A program made the position numbers and the translations under genes. A stretch of 64,000 nt of DNA from assembly GCF_047511655.1 (NCBI RefSeq), contig NC_133403.1:12459014-12523013 (forward strand), read 5' to 3'. Under the pieces are notes generated by a model. The model saw only the letters and a program-made list of their open reading frames with translations, did not search any database and was not told the origin of the DNA. Every line of letters starts with the position of its first letter. Position 1 is the stretch's first letter. Origin of the DNA: Castor canadensis. Lineage: Eukaryota; Chordata; Mammalia; Rodentia; Castoridae. Positions 1 through 10,990 of this stretch are shown here, piece by piece.

Positions 1-1180
<1,180 letters not shown>

Positions 1181-1285
1181 CTAGGAGGATGCAGGCAAAA
1201 AAGGGGTCCCACTAGGGCCCCAGCTTCTGGAGTTGGCCACACCTCACTGACTGGGCCATCAAGGAGGATGACACTAAGAATTCTG

Positions 1286-1495
1286 ATTTTTTTTTTTTTT
1301 TCTGGTACTGGGGTTTGAATTCAGAACCTATACCTTGAGCCACCCCACCAGCCCTTTTTTGTGATGGGTTTTTGGGTTTTTTTTTTTGAGACAGGGTCTC
1401 ATGAACTATTTGCCTGGGCTGACTTCAAACCATGATCCTCCTTATCTCTGCCTCTGAGTAGCTAGGATTACAAGTGTGAGTCACCAGCGCCTGGC
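1286..1495 (-). repeat. Composite SINE (7SL/B1-like plus ID/tRNA-like), flanked by a 10-bp duplication
   Basis: Read on the minus strand it is a 7SL-like unit fused to a shortened tRNA/ID-like unit and a poly-A tail. AAGAATTCTG occurs at 1276-1285 and again at 1496-1505, a perfect target-site duplication that fixes both ends. The tRNA-like half is internally deleted, so the middle of the box A region is missing. Confidence 0.88.
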
Positions 1496-1538
1496 AAGAA
1501 TTCTGGTTTTATTTTTTGTTTGTTTTATTTTTTTTCTA

Positions 1539-1620
1539 GGTAGGAGATATAGATCAGTGGCAGAGTGCTTGCCTAGCTTGCCTGAGGCCTTTGGGTTCAT
1601 TCCCCAGCTCAGCCAAAAAA
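1539..1620 (+). repeat. ID-type SINE
   Basis: It contains the tRNA-derived signature 'gatcagtggcagagtgcttg', then 'gcctagcttgcctgaggcct' and 'gggttcattccccagc', and ends in an A-tail. This is the ID/tRNA-Ala-like family common in rodents. Confidence 0.8.
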
Positions 1621-2036
1621 TATATTCCACCTTTATATGAAAATCCAACATGAAGGAAAAAAATCTTCACTGAGGACAATATTTGTTCACAGAGATGTTC
1701 TCTGGGAGTAAATAGGGGACAACGACACAGCAGTCAGAAGTGTCACTTGGGGAATGACAAGCTTGGAGCTCATTCTCAGAGATAACCTCTATACCTCTAC
1801 TACCAAGGGGAACAGACCAAGGGTGGCTCCCACAGTGATTCCTGGCCCATCCCTTCTCAGCTCCTCCTCAGGTCTCTGCCATGTGCTCCTGAGGTAGATC
1901 AAGGTGGATTGGGTGTAAAGCAGAGCCTCCTGCTTCTGTTCCCATCACATACCTAGGCCCTGTCCCACCTCAGCCCCTCCCTGATGGGCCTTGGCTCCAC
2001 CCTATCTAGGCCTGAGTCCCCATCCACCCACCATAC

Positions 2037-2156
2037 CTCTGCCACGGGCCTCCTGGTCCTGCTGTGGTTGCAGATAGTTGGTGAGTGCTCCCAACTTTCC
2101 CCTCGTGCTGATGCCCAGCCATGTGCCTCCTTCCCTGCCTTCTTCCATGTCAAGTC
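2037..2156 (-). CDS. TANGO2: TANGO2 exon 4 (residues 49-89)
   Basis: The 120-nt exon has an acceptor ending TTGCCTGGTGCAG before 2156 and a GTATGG donor at 2036-2031. It starts in phase 1 (completing Gly49) and encodes [20 protein letters not shown], then [19 protein letters not shown] and the first base of Gly89. The GGTWLGIS core and ALTNYLQP are recognisable TANGO2 family sequence; the QQDQEA stretch just before the exon end is variable between mammals. There is no ATG-initiated open frame in this phase, so the exon was identified by protein similarity and exact phase fit to exons 3 and 5. Confidence 0.95.
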
Positions 2157-2549
2157 CTGCACCAGGCAACAGACAGCATTACCACCACCAAAGATCACCA
2201 TAATGGGTTTTGGCCCGGCTCTGGTTCCCAGGCCAGTTTTCCCTGGGGAGAAGCATGTTACACAGCTAGAGAGATAGGCAGCTTGGCTTAGTAGGGACAG
2301 GGGCTCTAATTCTTCAAAGTAAGCAGCCCCTAAGGTATGCAAGGTGGGCAGGTGATATTCCCACCTCACCACAACACTTGCACCAACCACACTCAGCCCA
2401 ATACCAGCAGGGGACCCTGAAATCCAGGGCTCTGCAGATGGCTTCTACAGAACACATCTCGCACTTGAGCCAGGGTTGGGGGTTGGGAGACAGTGCTAGC
2501 TTCCTTGCAGTCACCACTCCCACAGCCTCTGGCTAAAAAGGATTATCTG

Positions 2550-2672
2550 CTTGTTTATTTGTTTATATCAAGGTCTTGTTATATTGCCCAGGTCTTGGGC
2601 TCAAGTGATCCTTCCTGCCACACTCAGCCTCCAAGCAGCTGGGGTTACAGGTATTCAGCCCTGCGCTGCCAG
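2550..2672 (-). repeat. 7SL-derived SINE relic
   Basis: The reverse-oriented text 'tatattgcccaggtcttggg', 'ctcaagtgatccttcctgcc' and 'gctggggttacaggtattc' is diagnostic of a diverged B1/Alu-like monomer. Confidence 0.7.
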
Positions 2673-2887
2673 GTCTAAAAGGACAGTAATTGTAGGGTCG
2701 ATCTACTTTATATACGTGTATGAAAATAGGACAATGAAACCTATTTAAGTAGGAGACTGGAGGATGAGGGAGAGTGATGGTGGGGGCGAACCTAACTAAA
2801 GTGCATTATGCATATATGGAAAAGTCACAATGAACCTCCCCCATGTAAACTAATATATGGCAATAACATGTTGAATTTTTAAAAAGG

Positions 2888-3380
2888 ACAGTAATTGAGA
2901 CAGTGTGGTGCTGGCATCAAGACAGCCCAGAATAGACCCATGCATATATGTCCAACTGATTTACAACCCAAGTTGCTATAGTAATATAGTAGGCAAAAGA
3001 ATATCCATTTAATAAATAATGCTAGAACAACTAGAGATGGAGTAAGGAATGAAATTCAACCCTTATCTCACACCATGGACAAAAATTAATTTGAGCTAAA
3101 TCATAGATCAGGGCATAGATCCCCCAAATCAGAAGGCTTTAACAGAAGGAAATATCATTATGACCTTAGGGGTACAAAGGCTTCTTGGATAAGACACAAA
3201 AAGAACAAACCATAAAAGAATAGATAAACTGCATTTTGTTTATTAAAATATTTGGCTCACCAAAAGATATCATTAAGGAAATGAATAGGCAGTCAATTTA
3301 TCCAACAAAGGACTCATCCAGAATGCACAAGCAAATCCTACAAATCAATAATTAAAAAATGAATGAGATTGTACTAACTG
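2888..3380 (+). repeat. LINE-1 ORF2 fragment (old)
   Basis: It matches the 3' part of L1 ORF2 on the plus strand: 'gacagtgtggtgctggcatc', 'ccatttaataaataatgcta', 'cttatctcacaccatggaca', 'gaacaaaccataaaagaata', and an area near 3290 resembling the 'caggcaacctacagaatggg' region. Stops and indels are abundant, so it is a dead copy. Confidence 0.75.
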
Positions 3381-3896
3381 GCCAAGCAACAGTGTCCAGA
3401 TTTTCTCTCCTGCATAAAACAACCAAAAAATAACAAAATATGTGGGAAATGGGTTTTAAGACAAAAGGATCTGAATCCTTAGGATTCACCATGGGAAGGT
3501 GGGGACCCAAGCAGAGGCCAACAGATTCCCTGAGCTAAGGATAGGAGTTGAGAGTCCAGGGAGACCAAGGCAGTCAGAGTTCATGGGACAAAAGACGACA
3601 GAGGAGAAAGCCACAGTCAGAGATCTGATCAGTACATGTGTGTAAGGAAACTGAGGCTGGGAAAGAACCACCTAGAAGGATTAGAGGGACAGCACTTACG
3701 CAGGGTGGTGAATAGTGGCTCCCAGGAGCCAGATTGGAAAAAGCACATAATTCCTGGGACACTGGTTAAGTACTGAGAAAAATAACACATGCCTCAGGAG
3801 CTGAGAATAATTTGCCCTAGATTGGGCACAGTTCCTCAACCACCTAACAAATCCTAAGCAGAGGAATGAATGAATCAATCTCTTAACAACTCATGT

Positions 3897-3964
3897 GTTA
3901 GAGTTGTGGCTCAAGTGGTAGAGAGCCTGCTTTCCAAGTGCAAAGCCCTGAGTTCAAACAAAAA
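3897..3964 (+). repeat. Short tRNA/ID-like SINE with 9-bp target-site duplication
   Basis: The body 'gtggctcaagtggtagagag' then 'ccctgagttcaaac' and an A-tail is flanked by AACTCATGT at 3888-3896 and 3965-3973. It is the tRNA-like half alone, without the 7SL half. Confidence 0.85.
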
Positions 3965-4437
3965 AACTCATGTACATCTAGAACAAAGTTCAATGATAGT
4001 ATTTCTAGGAATACAATACAAAATGCACCACCACACAAGCCTTTGCTGTAAATTTAGCCCACTAACACTGGAGCAATGAGTGCACAAGTAGAAACATGAA
4101 TGCAGATACATAAATACACAAGTAAATGCACTCCAACTAGAATGCCTTACAAAGTGACCAAGTGATGTGGCCACAAAATGCAGGGATCCCATGGCTCATG
4201 AAGCCATGGTAACAATGCTGGGTGGACAGTTCTAGGGGATGCTCAGTGCTGGGGGGAGGGCTAACCAGTGCTGACCTTGACCCCAAGGCCCATCCATGTC
4301 CACTCATACATTCAGCATTTACACTTGGAAGCAGACTACTAGCTAGCATCATTATGAAACTTGTACTTTCTTGCCTCCCCAGGGGTACAGGTGATACCAT
4401 GCTGAATGGCTACTGACCAGGTGTGGAAAAAACTTAC

Positions 4438-4526
4438 CACTAAGGATCTCATTGTTGTTCCCCCAGAAGTCTGCCAACTTGGCTGGTCTGTGGTAGAATT
4501 CATCCCTGTTGGCAGCCAGGATAAGC
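4438..4526 (-). CDS. TANGO2: TANGO2 exon 3 (residues 19-49, NRDE motif)
   Basis: The 89-nt exon lies between a CTTCTCCCAG acceptor (ending at 4527) and a GTAAGT donor (4437-4432). It completes Arg19, then encodes L20 to S48 and the first base of Gly49. The segment [14 protein letters not shown] contains the Asn25-Arg26-Asp27-Glu28 motif that names the NRDE family, and is followed by [14 protein letters not shown], a highly conserved stretch. The open frame extends beyond both splice sites, but that flanking translation has no similarity to TANGO2 and is intronic. In human disease, large deletions starting at this exon abolish function, which fits the conservation of the motif. Confidence 0.96.
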
Positions 4527-5787
4527 CTGGGAGAAGAAAGCATGATGGGTCTTCTCAGATGGAAACAGAAAAGCCATGTTCTAGGGACTGAACTTAGCAT
4601 ATGCTCTGAGCTACACACCCCAGACTTTCTCTTGTTAACATATAAAATGTACAGCAGTAGCAACATGGGCAAGTCCCAAAGAGGACAGGAAACCACCAGT
4701 CCTTGCCACACCCACACTGGAGGAAGGTCCACAGTGGCTCCACGCAGCTCCCAGGGAGACCGTGCCCACACAGGCAAGTGCTGTACAGAGAGGCTCAGCA
4801 CTATGAGACAGGTCTGCTTCATGCTACACAATCCGCACTCAACCCAAATAGGGCCAAACCAGCAGCAGACCAGGGGCTGGGCAAGTAAGGATGCTGAGTG
4901 GTACCACCAAGCACACCCTATGAGCCCAGGCTGGAGGGTGGGGCACTGTCCCTCCTGCCTAACTAACCATTCCCTGACAACACTCATGCAAGTCTGTGAG
5001 ATTCCTGGAAATGTAAGCACCCTACCAAAAAGACTTTAAGGACACACACTGAGCACCAGCAGTACACAGGGCCTGCTATCCTGTTTTGTGGAGCCTCGCA
5101 GCCTTCAGTAGTCACTCTTTGTCCCATCCACACAGCTGGCTCTAGGGCTGCAGCATGGAGCCACCCAGGATGGAGAGAGGATGGCTGTCCCTGATACAAG
5201 TCTAAGTCAATTATAGAATAATTCTCTGTACTTCCAACTGCCATGTTCCAACTTGGACCCCAGCCTGTGTCTCCCACCATCTTTGCTCTGTTCCTTCTGG
5301 AAGGAGGTACCCCTACTTATGCAGCAGGGACAGCAGCAGTGCCCACCTTCTCTGGTCCCGAGACTCATCCTGGTGGCACCATTTTGACAGGAAATGCACC
5401 ATCCCTAGGCAAGCACAGGCCATTCCATGCATCAGCCATGGCCTGGATGGTGTTCAGGAGAGGCAGAGATCCCCAAGTGGGAAGAGGCAACAAACTGCAG
5501 TGAAGATACACCAGGTATAAGCTGAAAGACCCTACTGCCCCAGGAGTAGGGTCAACTTCCACAGGGTCCTGTTCTGCTGTTCTCTCTTAAACACCAATGC
5601 TCTTTTTGTTTTCACTGCCTGGGCCCCTCAGAGTGAGTGGGGGAGAGTGAAGCTGAAAGCTCCTGCTCACTAAGCCCAGCACTCCCAGGGTCCATGGCTG
5701 ATGAGTTCTGCTGCCCAAAGTCAGGCTGGGGCTGTCAGCTTCATGGGCTGCTTCTTATGTAATGCTCCAGCAAAGGAAAAAGTGGGA

Positions 5788-5820
5788 GAAAAAAAAAAAA
5801 AAAAGAAAACGAGAAGAAAA
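5788..5820 (+). repeat. A-rich simple repeat
   Basis: A run of about 16 A followed by GAAAACGAGAAGAAAAG. No SINE body is visible upstream. Confidence 0.7.
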
Positions 5821-6544
5821 GCTGACTAAGCAGTTCAAAAGATGTTCAACTGCTTATTTTTAAACAAGGAATGTGTTTGCGTAATAACTCATGAACGTTA
5901 ATTACTGGGGTTATTTTTATCATAGGAGTCACTGTTCAGTTGGAATCGCTAGTGGTTTGCTAGGGATTTCATTAAAGACATAATTCAGAGATGAGTAGGC
6001 TGGAGGAGTACCCACATCAAGTCCCAGATGAGAGGAGGCAGTAATTCCCTCAGTCACCACTTGGGGCTACAGTGCCTAACATCCAGGGAGCTAGAAAGCT
6101 GACAACCACTGCCCCCTCCTACCCAAACCCCCAGGAGGGGCTCTGAGGATCGGAAGTCATCCACTGCCTTTGTTTTGTTATATAAACTGAAATTACTGAT
6201 TACCCACCACCACCAGGCACTCCTCACACTGCTGAGGGGTGAGTGTGCCCAATGACTAGGGGCTGACCATGTGCGAACTCTGAGTATGTGCACTGTCCTG
6301 AGGGCCAGGCATGTGTAACATCTGGGGGTGAGCAGGTGTATCATTTGGGGGCTGAATCAGTCACCATCAGGGGGTGGTTTGGCAGCAGTGAGCCACAGAA
6401 TAGCTGCCATGAGGGATAACAGCTTGTCTAGCAGCCGCTCCAGGTTACAACCAGGAAGGGACATCAGCATGGAAGGGTAAAAACATTTCTGAAAAAGATG
6501 GGGGTTGTGCGACAATGTGATGTGTTATCCTGCTGGAGGGTCTT

Positions 6545-6620
6545 GGTTTTCTGTGATGGGTACCAAATTACTACAACATAGTGGCTTAAAGCAACCAATG
6601 GTGATCATATTCTGAAAGAC
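6545..6620 (-). repeat. Old LTR-type remnant
   Basis: 'ccaaattactacaacatagt' followed by 'ggcttaaagcaacc' resembles the end of an old retroviral-type LTR in reverse orientation. Related sequence seems to resume after the SINE at 6763. The family is uncertain. Confidence 0.4.
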
Positions 6621-6621
6621 T

Positions 6622-6763
6622 CCACCAGCTCTCTTTGTGTTGAGATAGGATCTTGTGAACTATTTGCCTGGGGCTGGCTTTGAACCACAGTCCTCCTGAT
6701 CTCTGCCTCTTGAGTAGCTAGGATTACAGGTATGAGCCAAGTATTACAGGAATGGTGCCTGGC
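6622..6763 (-). repeat. 7SL/B1-like SINE
   Basis: The reverse-strand text 'gagataggatcttgtgaact', 'atttgcctggggctggcttt' and 'gtagctaggattacaggtat' is typical of the local 7SL-like family. A short internal duplication ('attacagg') occurs near 6723-6750. Confidence 0.8.
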
Positions 6764-7274
6764 AGGGATTTCTATTTTGAACTTTTGTGGTTTCAGTATC
6801 TGAGATTGTTATCTTTTGGGATTATGGCCTCAGTCCATGGGATCCTAAGCTGGCCTCTGCTCAGGATCCCAGGGCTGCAATTGAGTTGACAGCTGGGGAC
6901 TCCATGAAGGGTCTACACCACCAGCCTGCAGCCTGCCATTCTTGCCAGACACCCCTAGAGCTAGAATGGAAGTGGCCACTAGAAGCTCCTCTGCACTCCT
7001 CCCACAGGGTTAGGAAAACATGGTGCATATTTACTTAGTCACCCAGGGGGCAGCTGATTTAGTCTTTGGCTTAAGCCTTTAGAAAATGTACGTGGGAAAT
7101 GCTGAGGCCTCCTGGAATAGGAAGACCCACAAGGAAAGATCTTGGCAAGTGATGCACATACTCAAAATGTAAGATTCGTGTCCGGTGTCCTGTAAACTGG
7201 CACAAGAGCATCCTCCTGGAAGTGGGAGGATCCAAGTGCAGGGAAAGTATCCTGGGGCAACCTGGACCCTACGA

Positions 7275-7634
7275 TAAATTAGTTTCCCAGAGCTGCCATA
7301 ACAGATCATCATAGGTAGTAATTTATTGTCTTGTAGTACTGGAGGCTGCAAGTCCACCATCAAGGTGTCGGCAGGATTGGTTTTTTCTGAGGGTCTCTCT
7401 CTTAGGTATCTTCTATCTCTGTGTTCACACGGCATCCCTCTGTGTGTATCTGTATCCTAATCTCTTCTCATAAATACACCCGTCACTTCAAATCAGGGCC
7501 CGTCCACCTAGATTCATTTTATCCTACTCGCTTCTTTAAAAGTTTATTTCCAAATACATTCACAAACTGGTGTACTGGCAGTTAGGATTTCAACACAGGA
7601 ATGTGACAAGGATAGAGTTCAGCCCATAACACCA
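7275..7634 (-). repeat. Old LTR (ERVL-MaLR-like), solo
   Basis: The region contains 'cccagagctgccataacaga', 'tactggaggctgcaagtcca', 'tccaaatacattcacaaa' and 'cagcccataacacc' in the order seen in reverse-oriented MaLR-type LTRs. There is no internal retroviral sequence. Confidence 0.6.
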
Positions 7635-8170
7635 TGCAACTGTTGGTGACCCTTGTCAGAAGTCTGTCCTATTTCTGGTACGGCTTCAAACCCAAAGGGA
7701 CTGCCTCTCTACTTCACTTAGAGCCAGCTGTGATAGCCACAATGTAAGCCCTGGGGATGAAGCCTGGTTTTGTGATTGATATTTTCAAGTGATGTTATTT
7801 TGGCCTGTTTCCTGATTACCCTATTGTTGCTAAATTGCTGAAGGGATATATTGAAGGAAGACAATCCCCAGAAGTCTCAGGTGGTGAATGGGAAGGCCCT
7901 GAGTCTGTCCCTGACCACCAGGATTGGCTGGAAGCAGGATGCCTCCTACAGGCAACCAGGTAGACAGAATGCACATGGGTAGCATTAGGTTCCACATCTG
8001 ACAGGAACAGCCAGAGTAAAGCTGTAGCCACCAAACCACCTAGGCTAGGCAGAGCATTTGGACTACCCCCAGACAAAGACTTATGAGCAGCTGAGGGTGG
8101 TGGATGAAGGAAACCAGCCACCAGCCGATGACAGGAACAAGGATGGTGTTTGCACAGTCCTTCTTTCCCT

Positions 8171-8280
8171 TTTCCTTTTTTTGTTTTTGAGAAAGGTTTC
8201 ACTTATGTTGCCCAGGCTAGCCTTGAATTCATGATCCTCCTGAGTAGCTGGGATTACCAACGTACACCACTACATTTGGC
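8171..8280 (-). repeat. 7SL-derived SINE with target-site duplication
   Basis: Body 'tatgttgcccaggctagcct', 'tgagtagctgggattaccaa'. TTGCACAGT occurs at 8150-8158 and again at 8281-8289, supporting retrotransposition. Confidence 0.8.
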
Positions 8281-9915
8281 TTGCACAGTTCCTTACTGTC
8301 TAGTTTCATGTGTTGTTTATACTTGCCAATTTCTTCTCTCTCTTTCTTCCCATTTTTTACTTTACATGCAGATGGTCTTTGGGGAACAAAATATTAAGTG
8401 GGGCTCTGCTAAAGTTGGGAGTACAAATATCTCCAATGACTGACTCAGGGACCATTAGGCTGTGTTGCCTCATTTGCAAACTTCTTCACTTATCAACTCG
8501 AAATGCAGAGTTGGTTCACTGGTGCCCAGGAGTTCAAATGAGTTTGGGAGGGTGCACATGAAAGCCGAGGAGCCAAAGGGGTGGGCTGTATCAGTTATTA
8601 ATTTATTACACTGTAGGTCCAAATTCATCCTTCACTGCCTGGTCTGTGAGAATGGGGCTGAACTTTGCAGCCCCAATAGGTTTTTATCAGTAGAGGAGGC
8701 TGGGAGGAAGACTGGCTTTTTTCCTGGCCCAGGATGCTTTCTGAGGAGGTTCCTGCAATCCATGTAGCTTCTGCAGGTTCTAGTTCCTGCATTGCACAGT
8801 TGCACATGGTATGCAGAGGCCAGTACCTCAGCCTAGCATCTGCCTCATGACAGTTACCCTAGAAGGCAGATTTCTACCAAGTTCAGCCAAGATGGCAGAG
8901 ACTTCTTGGGCATCCAGTGGCTCACAGCCATGCTCCCTCTGGCAAGGCATGGATCTCAATCTGGGGATGAAGGAGAGGGCTCTGTCCTGGGCACCGCATC
9001 TGAGTCCCCACCCCATCCCTCATATCTGTAATTCTTATATTCTTGAAAGTTCTGTTCACTTCTCACCAGCCAGTTCCTTACTTTTTAGGTCCCCTGTTAT
9101 GGTTAGTAGCTCTATATATTACGCTCTCCCTGCAGAATTCTGTCTGTAGGTTGGACCCTGACTCACTGCAAGATAAGCACTCTGCTAGGGGCTGTAAGAA
9201 CCTAGTTGAAATGATTCATATCATTTTGGATGCACCTTTTAAAGTGATAGAAACTTCCCAGGCAATTGCATGAGAGTGCTTTTGATTGTCATTCTTGATT
9301 ATTGGTTAAATCTCTGCCTCTTCCTGTATGTGGACAGATGCTGGCATGTCCTGGGAATGGAAAGGCCTCCATCCTGAGCCCACAGTTCGGGGAGAGTATG
9401 GAGAGTTGGCTTCTGGATCACCCTTCCTTGGCCCTTGTCTTCCACCTCCTTAGCTGGTCCTCCAGCTTCTCCTCCAACCAGTCCTCATTCTTCAGGTTGA
9501 GGTCCCAGACCTTTGGATGCTACTGCCACTACACAGTTTTCTCACCAGCACCTTGTCCATCAGGGTCTTGCTCATGGTCACCCCTGCCCCAATTCTGCTG
9601 CCCTGACCCTGATCAGAGCCCTCAGAGTTGCACCCTCCAGCCTGGATCTACTCTGCTTCTCTGCCCTGCCCATGCAGCTCAGTGGGTTTACATCTTTGTA
9701 CATCAACTCTGAGCCCATGCCACAAGAGAAGCATCCTGCCAGCACCCCATAAGAAAGAACCACTGGGAGCTCATCCCCTGGCCTCCTGCCATTTAGGTCC
9801 TGGCACACACACCCTGTGGCCTGTCCTTGCCCCTCCCTCTCTTACCAAGTGGGTAAGAACCAGCCGGGCATACTAGGCCCACCAAAGCCTGGCAGATACA
9901 GAACAAGGGTGTTAC

Positions 9916-10011
9916 CTGTATGCATTTTTGGAAACAGGGTGAGGATCAAATGTAAAGAAGATGATGCACATGAGTTGTGAGGGCAGCTTTGCTCAAGTGA
10001 GGTCACGAGGT
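9916..10011 (-). CDS. TANGO2: TANGO2 exon 2, with the start codon (residues 1-18 and part of 19)
   Basis: On the minus strand a pyrimidine-rich acceptor (CTGTTTCCTTTTCCCACAG) opens the exon at 10011. It has 40 nt of 5' UTR, then an ATG at 9971-9969. Translation reads MCIIFFTFDPHPVSKNAY followed by AG, then a GTAACA donor at 9915. This is the TANGO2 N-terminus with the conserved Cys2; from memory human has K7 and R11 where this has T7 and H11. The 56-nt coding part ends in phase 2 and joins exon 3 to complete Arg19. The context of the ATG is weak (C at -3, T at +4), but the protein match fixes this start. The reading frame is short and the start is easily missed by ORF scans. Confidence 0.94.
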
Positions 10012-10804
10012 CTGTGGGAAAAGGAAACAGTGAATTGAGCAGACAGTAAATGACAGAAGGGCCTTGCTGAGCCTCCCAAGGCCCAAGACCCAGAACAAGC
10101 CACCAGTGGGCAGGACTGGATAAGTGAGAATCAGCTGCCCACCACAAACATCCCCTTTACCTGTGCATTTATCAGCACCAGTCTATACTCTGCTACCCAT
10201 AATGCTCACTTGCCCTGGACACAGCCCACAGAGGTGGTGAAGGGGTGCTGGAGAGGGTGGCAGCAAGAACAGGAATCACGTACATAGCTGGAGGTCAGGG
10301 GGTAGCAAATCCTCCCCTGCATGGACACCAACTCCTCCCCACAAGCTCAGGGAGATGCCTTCATTTTAACCCAGGGTACCCCAATGCGGGACGTCACGCC
10401 CCACTCACCTGGGTGTACTCTGCAGCATGTGTTCCCGGAGGCCTTCATCCATTACATATGCCCACCACCCTGCGGGACCCGAGAGCCCTATCCACCCATA
10501 CCAGTAGGTAGGGACACATGCTGACGATGTGCACACCCCCTGTGCCCATGAACCCTGTGCCCCAGGGGGCCTCTGGGCCCGGCAGGCATCTCCCACAACA
10601 TTTTCCAGTTCTTATAAACTGAGATTAGATCTTGATGCCACCAATCCTGGAAAGGTGACTTGAAGGTCCCTGAAATATGCATGTGTGCAATGGTTTAGTG
10701 ACACAGCTTCAGGGCACAGCCAGCATCCACTGCCAAGACATGAGCAGCCAAGAAGTTGTTCCAATACTGAAGCGAGCCAAAGAGACCTTTAAGAAAAGTC
10801 TAAT

Positions 10805-10990
10805 GAATTGGGTGTATGTGAGGGTGGGGGGAGGGGGTTGCAGTTAGTGTATGTACATAGATATGATTCTGCCAAGGAGTGTAAGTGCATGGATACATCT
10901 CTGAATGTAACTTTGTACATGTGTGCATGTATCTGTGTGTTCACATGTGTAAGTGTGCACAGTATCTGAATACAGTGTGTGAATGCATGT
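10805..10990 (+). repeat. G-rich and TG-rich low-complexity tract
   Basis: A G-rich segment (10821-10838, GGGTGGGGGGAGGGGG) is followed by about 150 bp of degenerate TG/CATG-rich sequence. It looks like a decayed (TG)n microsatellite. Confidence 0.55.

Larger units (their letters stand above)
2157..4437 (-). other. TANGO2: TANGO2 intron 3
   Basis: A 2.3-kb intron with a 7SL-type SINE relic (about 2550-2672), an old LINE-1 ORF2 fragment (about 2888-3380) and a short tRNA/ID-like SINE (3897-3964). The open frames in the rest are intronic noise. Confidence 0.85.
4527..9915 (-). other. TANGO2: TANGO2 intron 2
   Basis: A 5.4-kb intron. It holds an A-rich tract (5788-5820), a non-repetitive AT-rich island (5840-5990, see findings), old LTR-type remnants (6545-6620 and 7275-7634) and two 7SL-type SINEs (6622-6763, 8171-8280). 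The stretch 8590-9300 is moderately AT-rich and may be an old repeat that I cannot name. No exon was recognised. Confidence 0.8.

Noticed and set aside
3870-4079. 69-codon open frame resembling others beginning with 'VVAQVVESLLSKCKALSSN'
   Set aside because: The shared peptide is a translation of the tRNA/ID-like SINE and recurs wherever the SINE does (for example 48424-48675, 16932-17135).
4352-5020. 222-codon open frame on the minus strand containing the TANGO2 NRDE segment
   Set aside because: Only 4438-4526 is exon; acceptor and donor sites bound it, and the flanking translation has no TANGO2 similarity.
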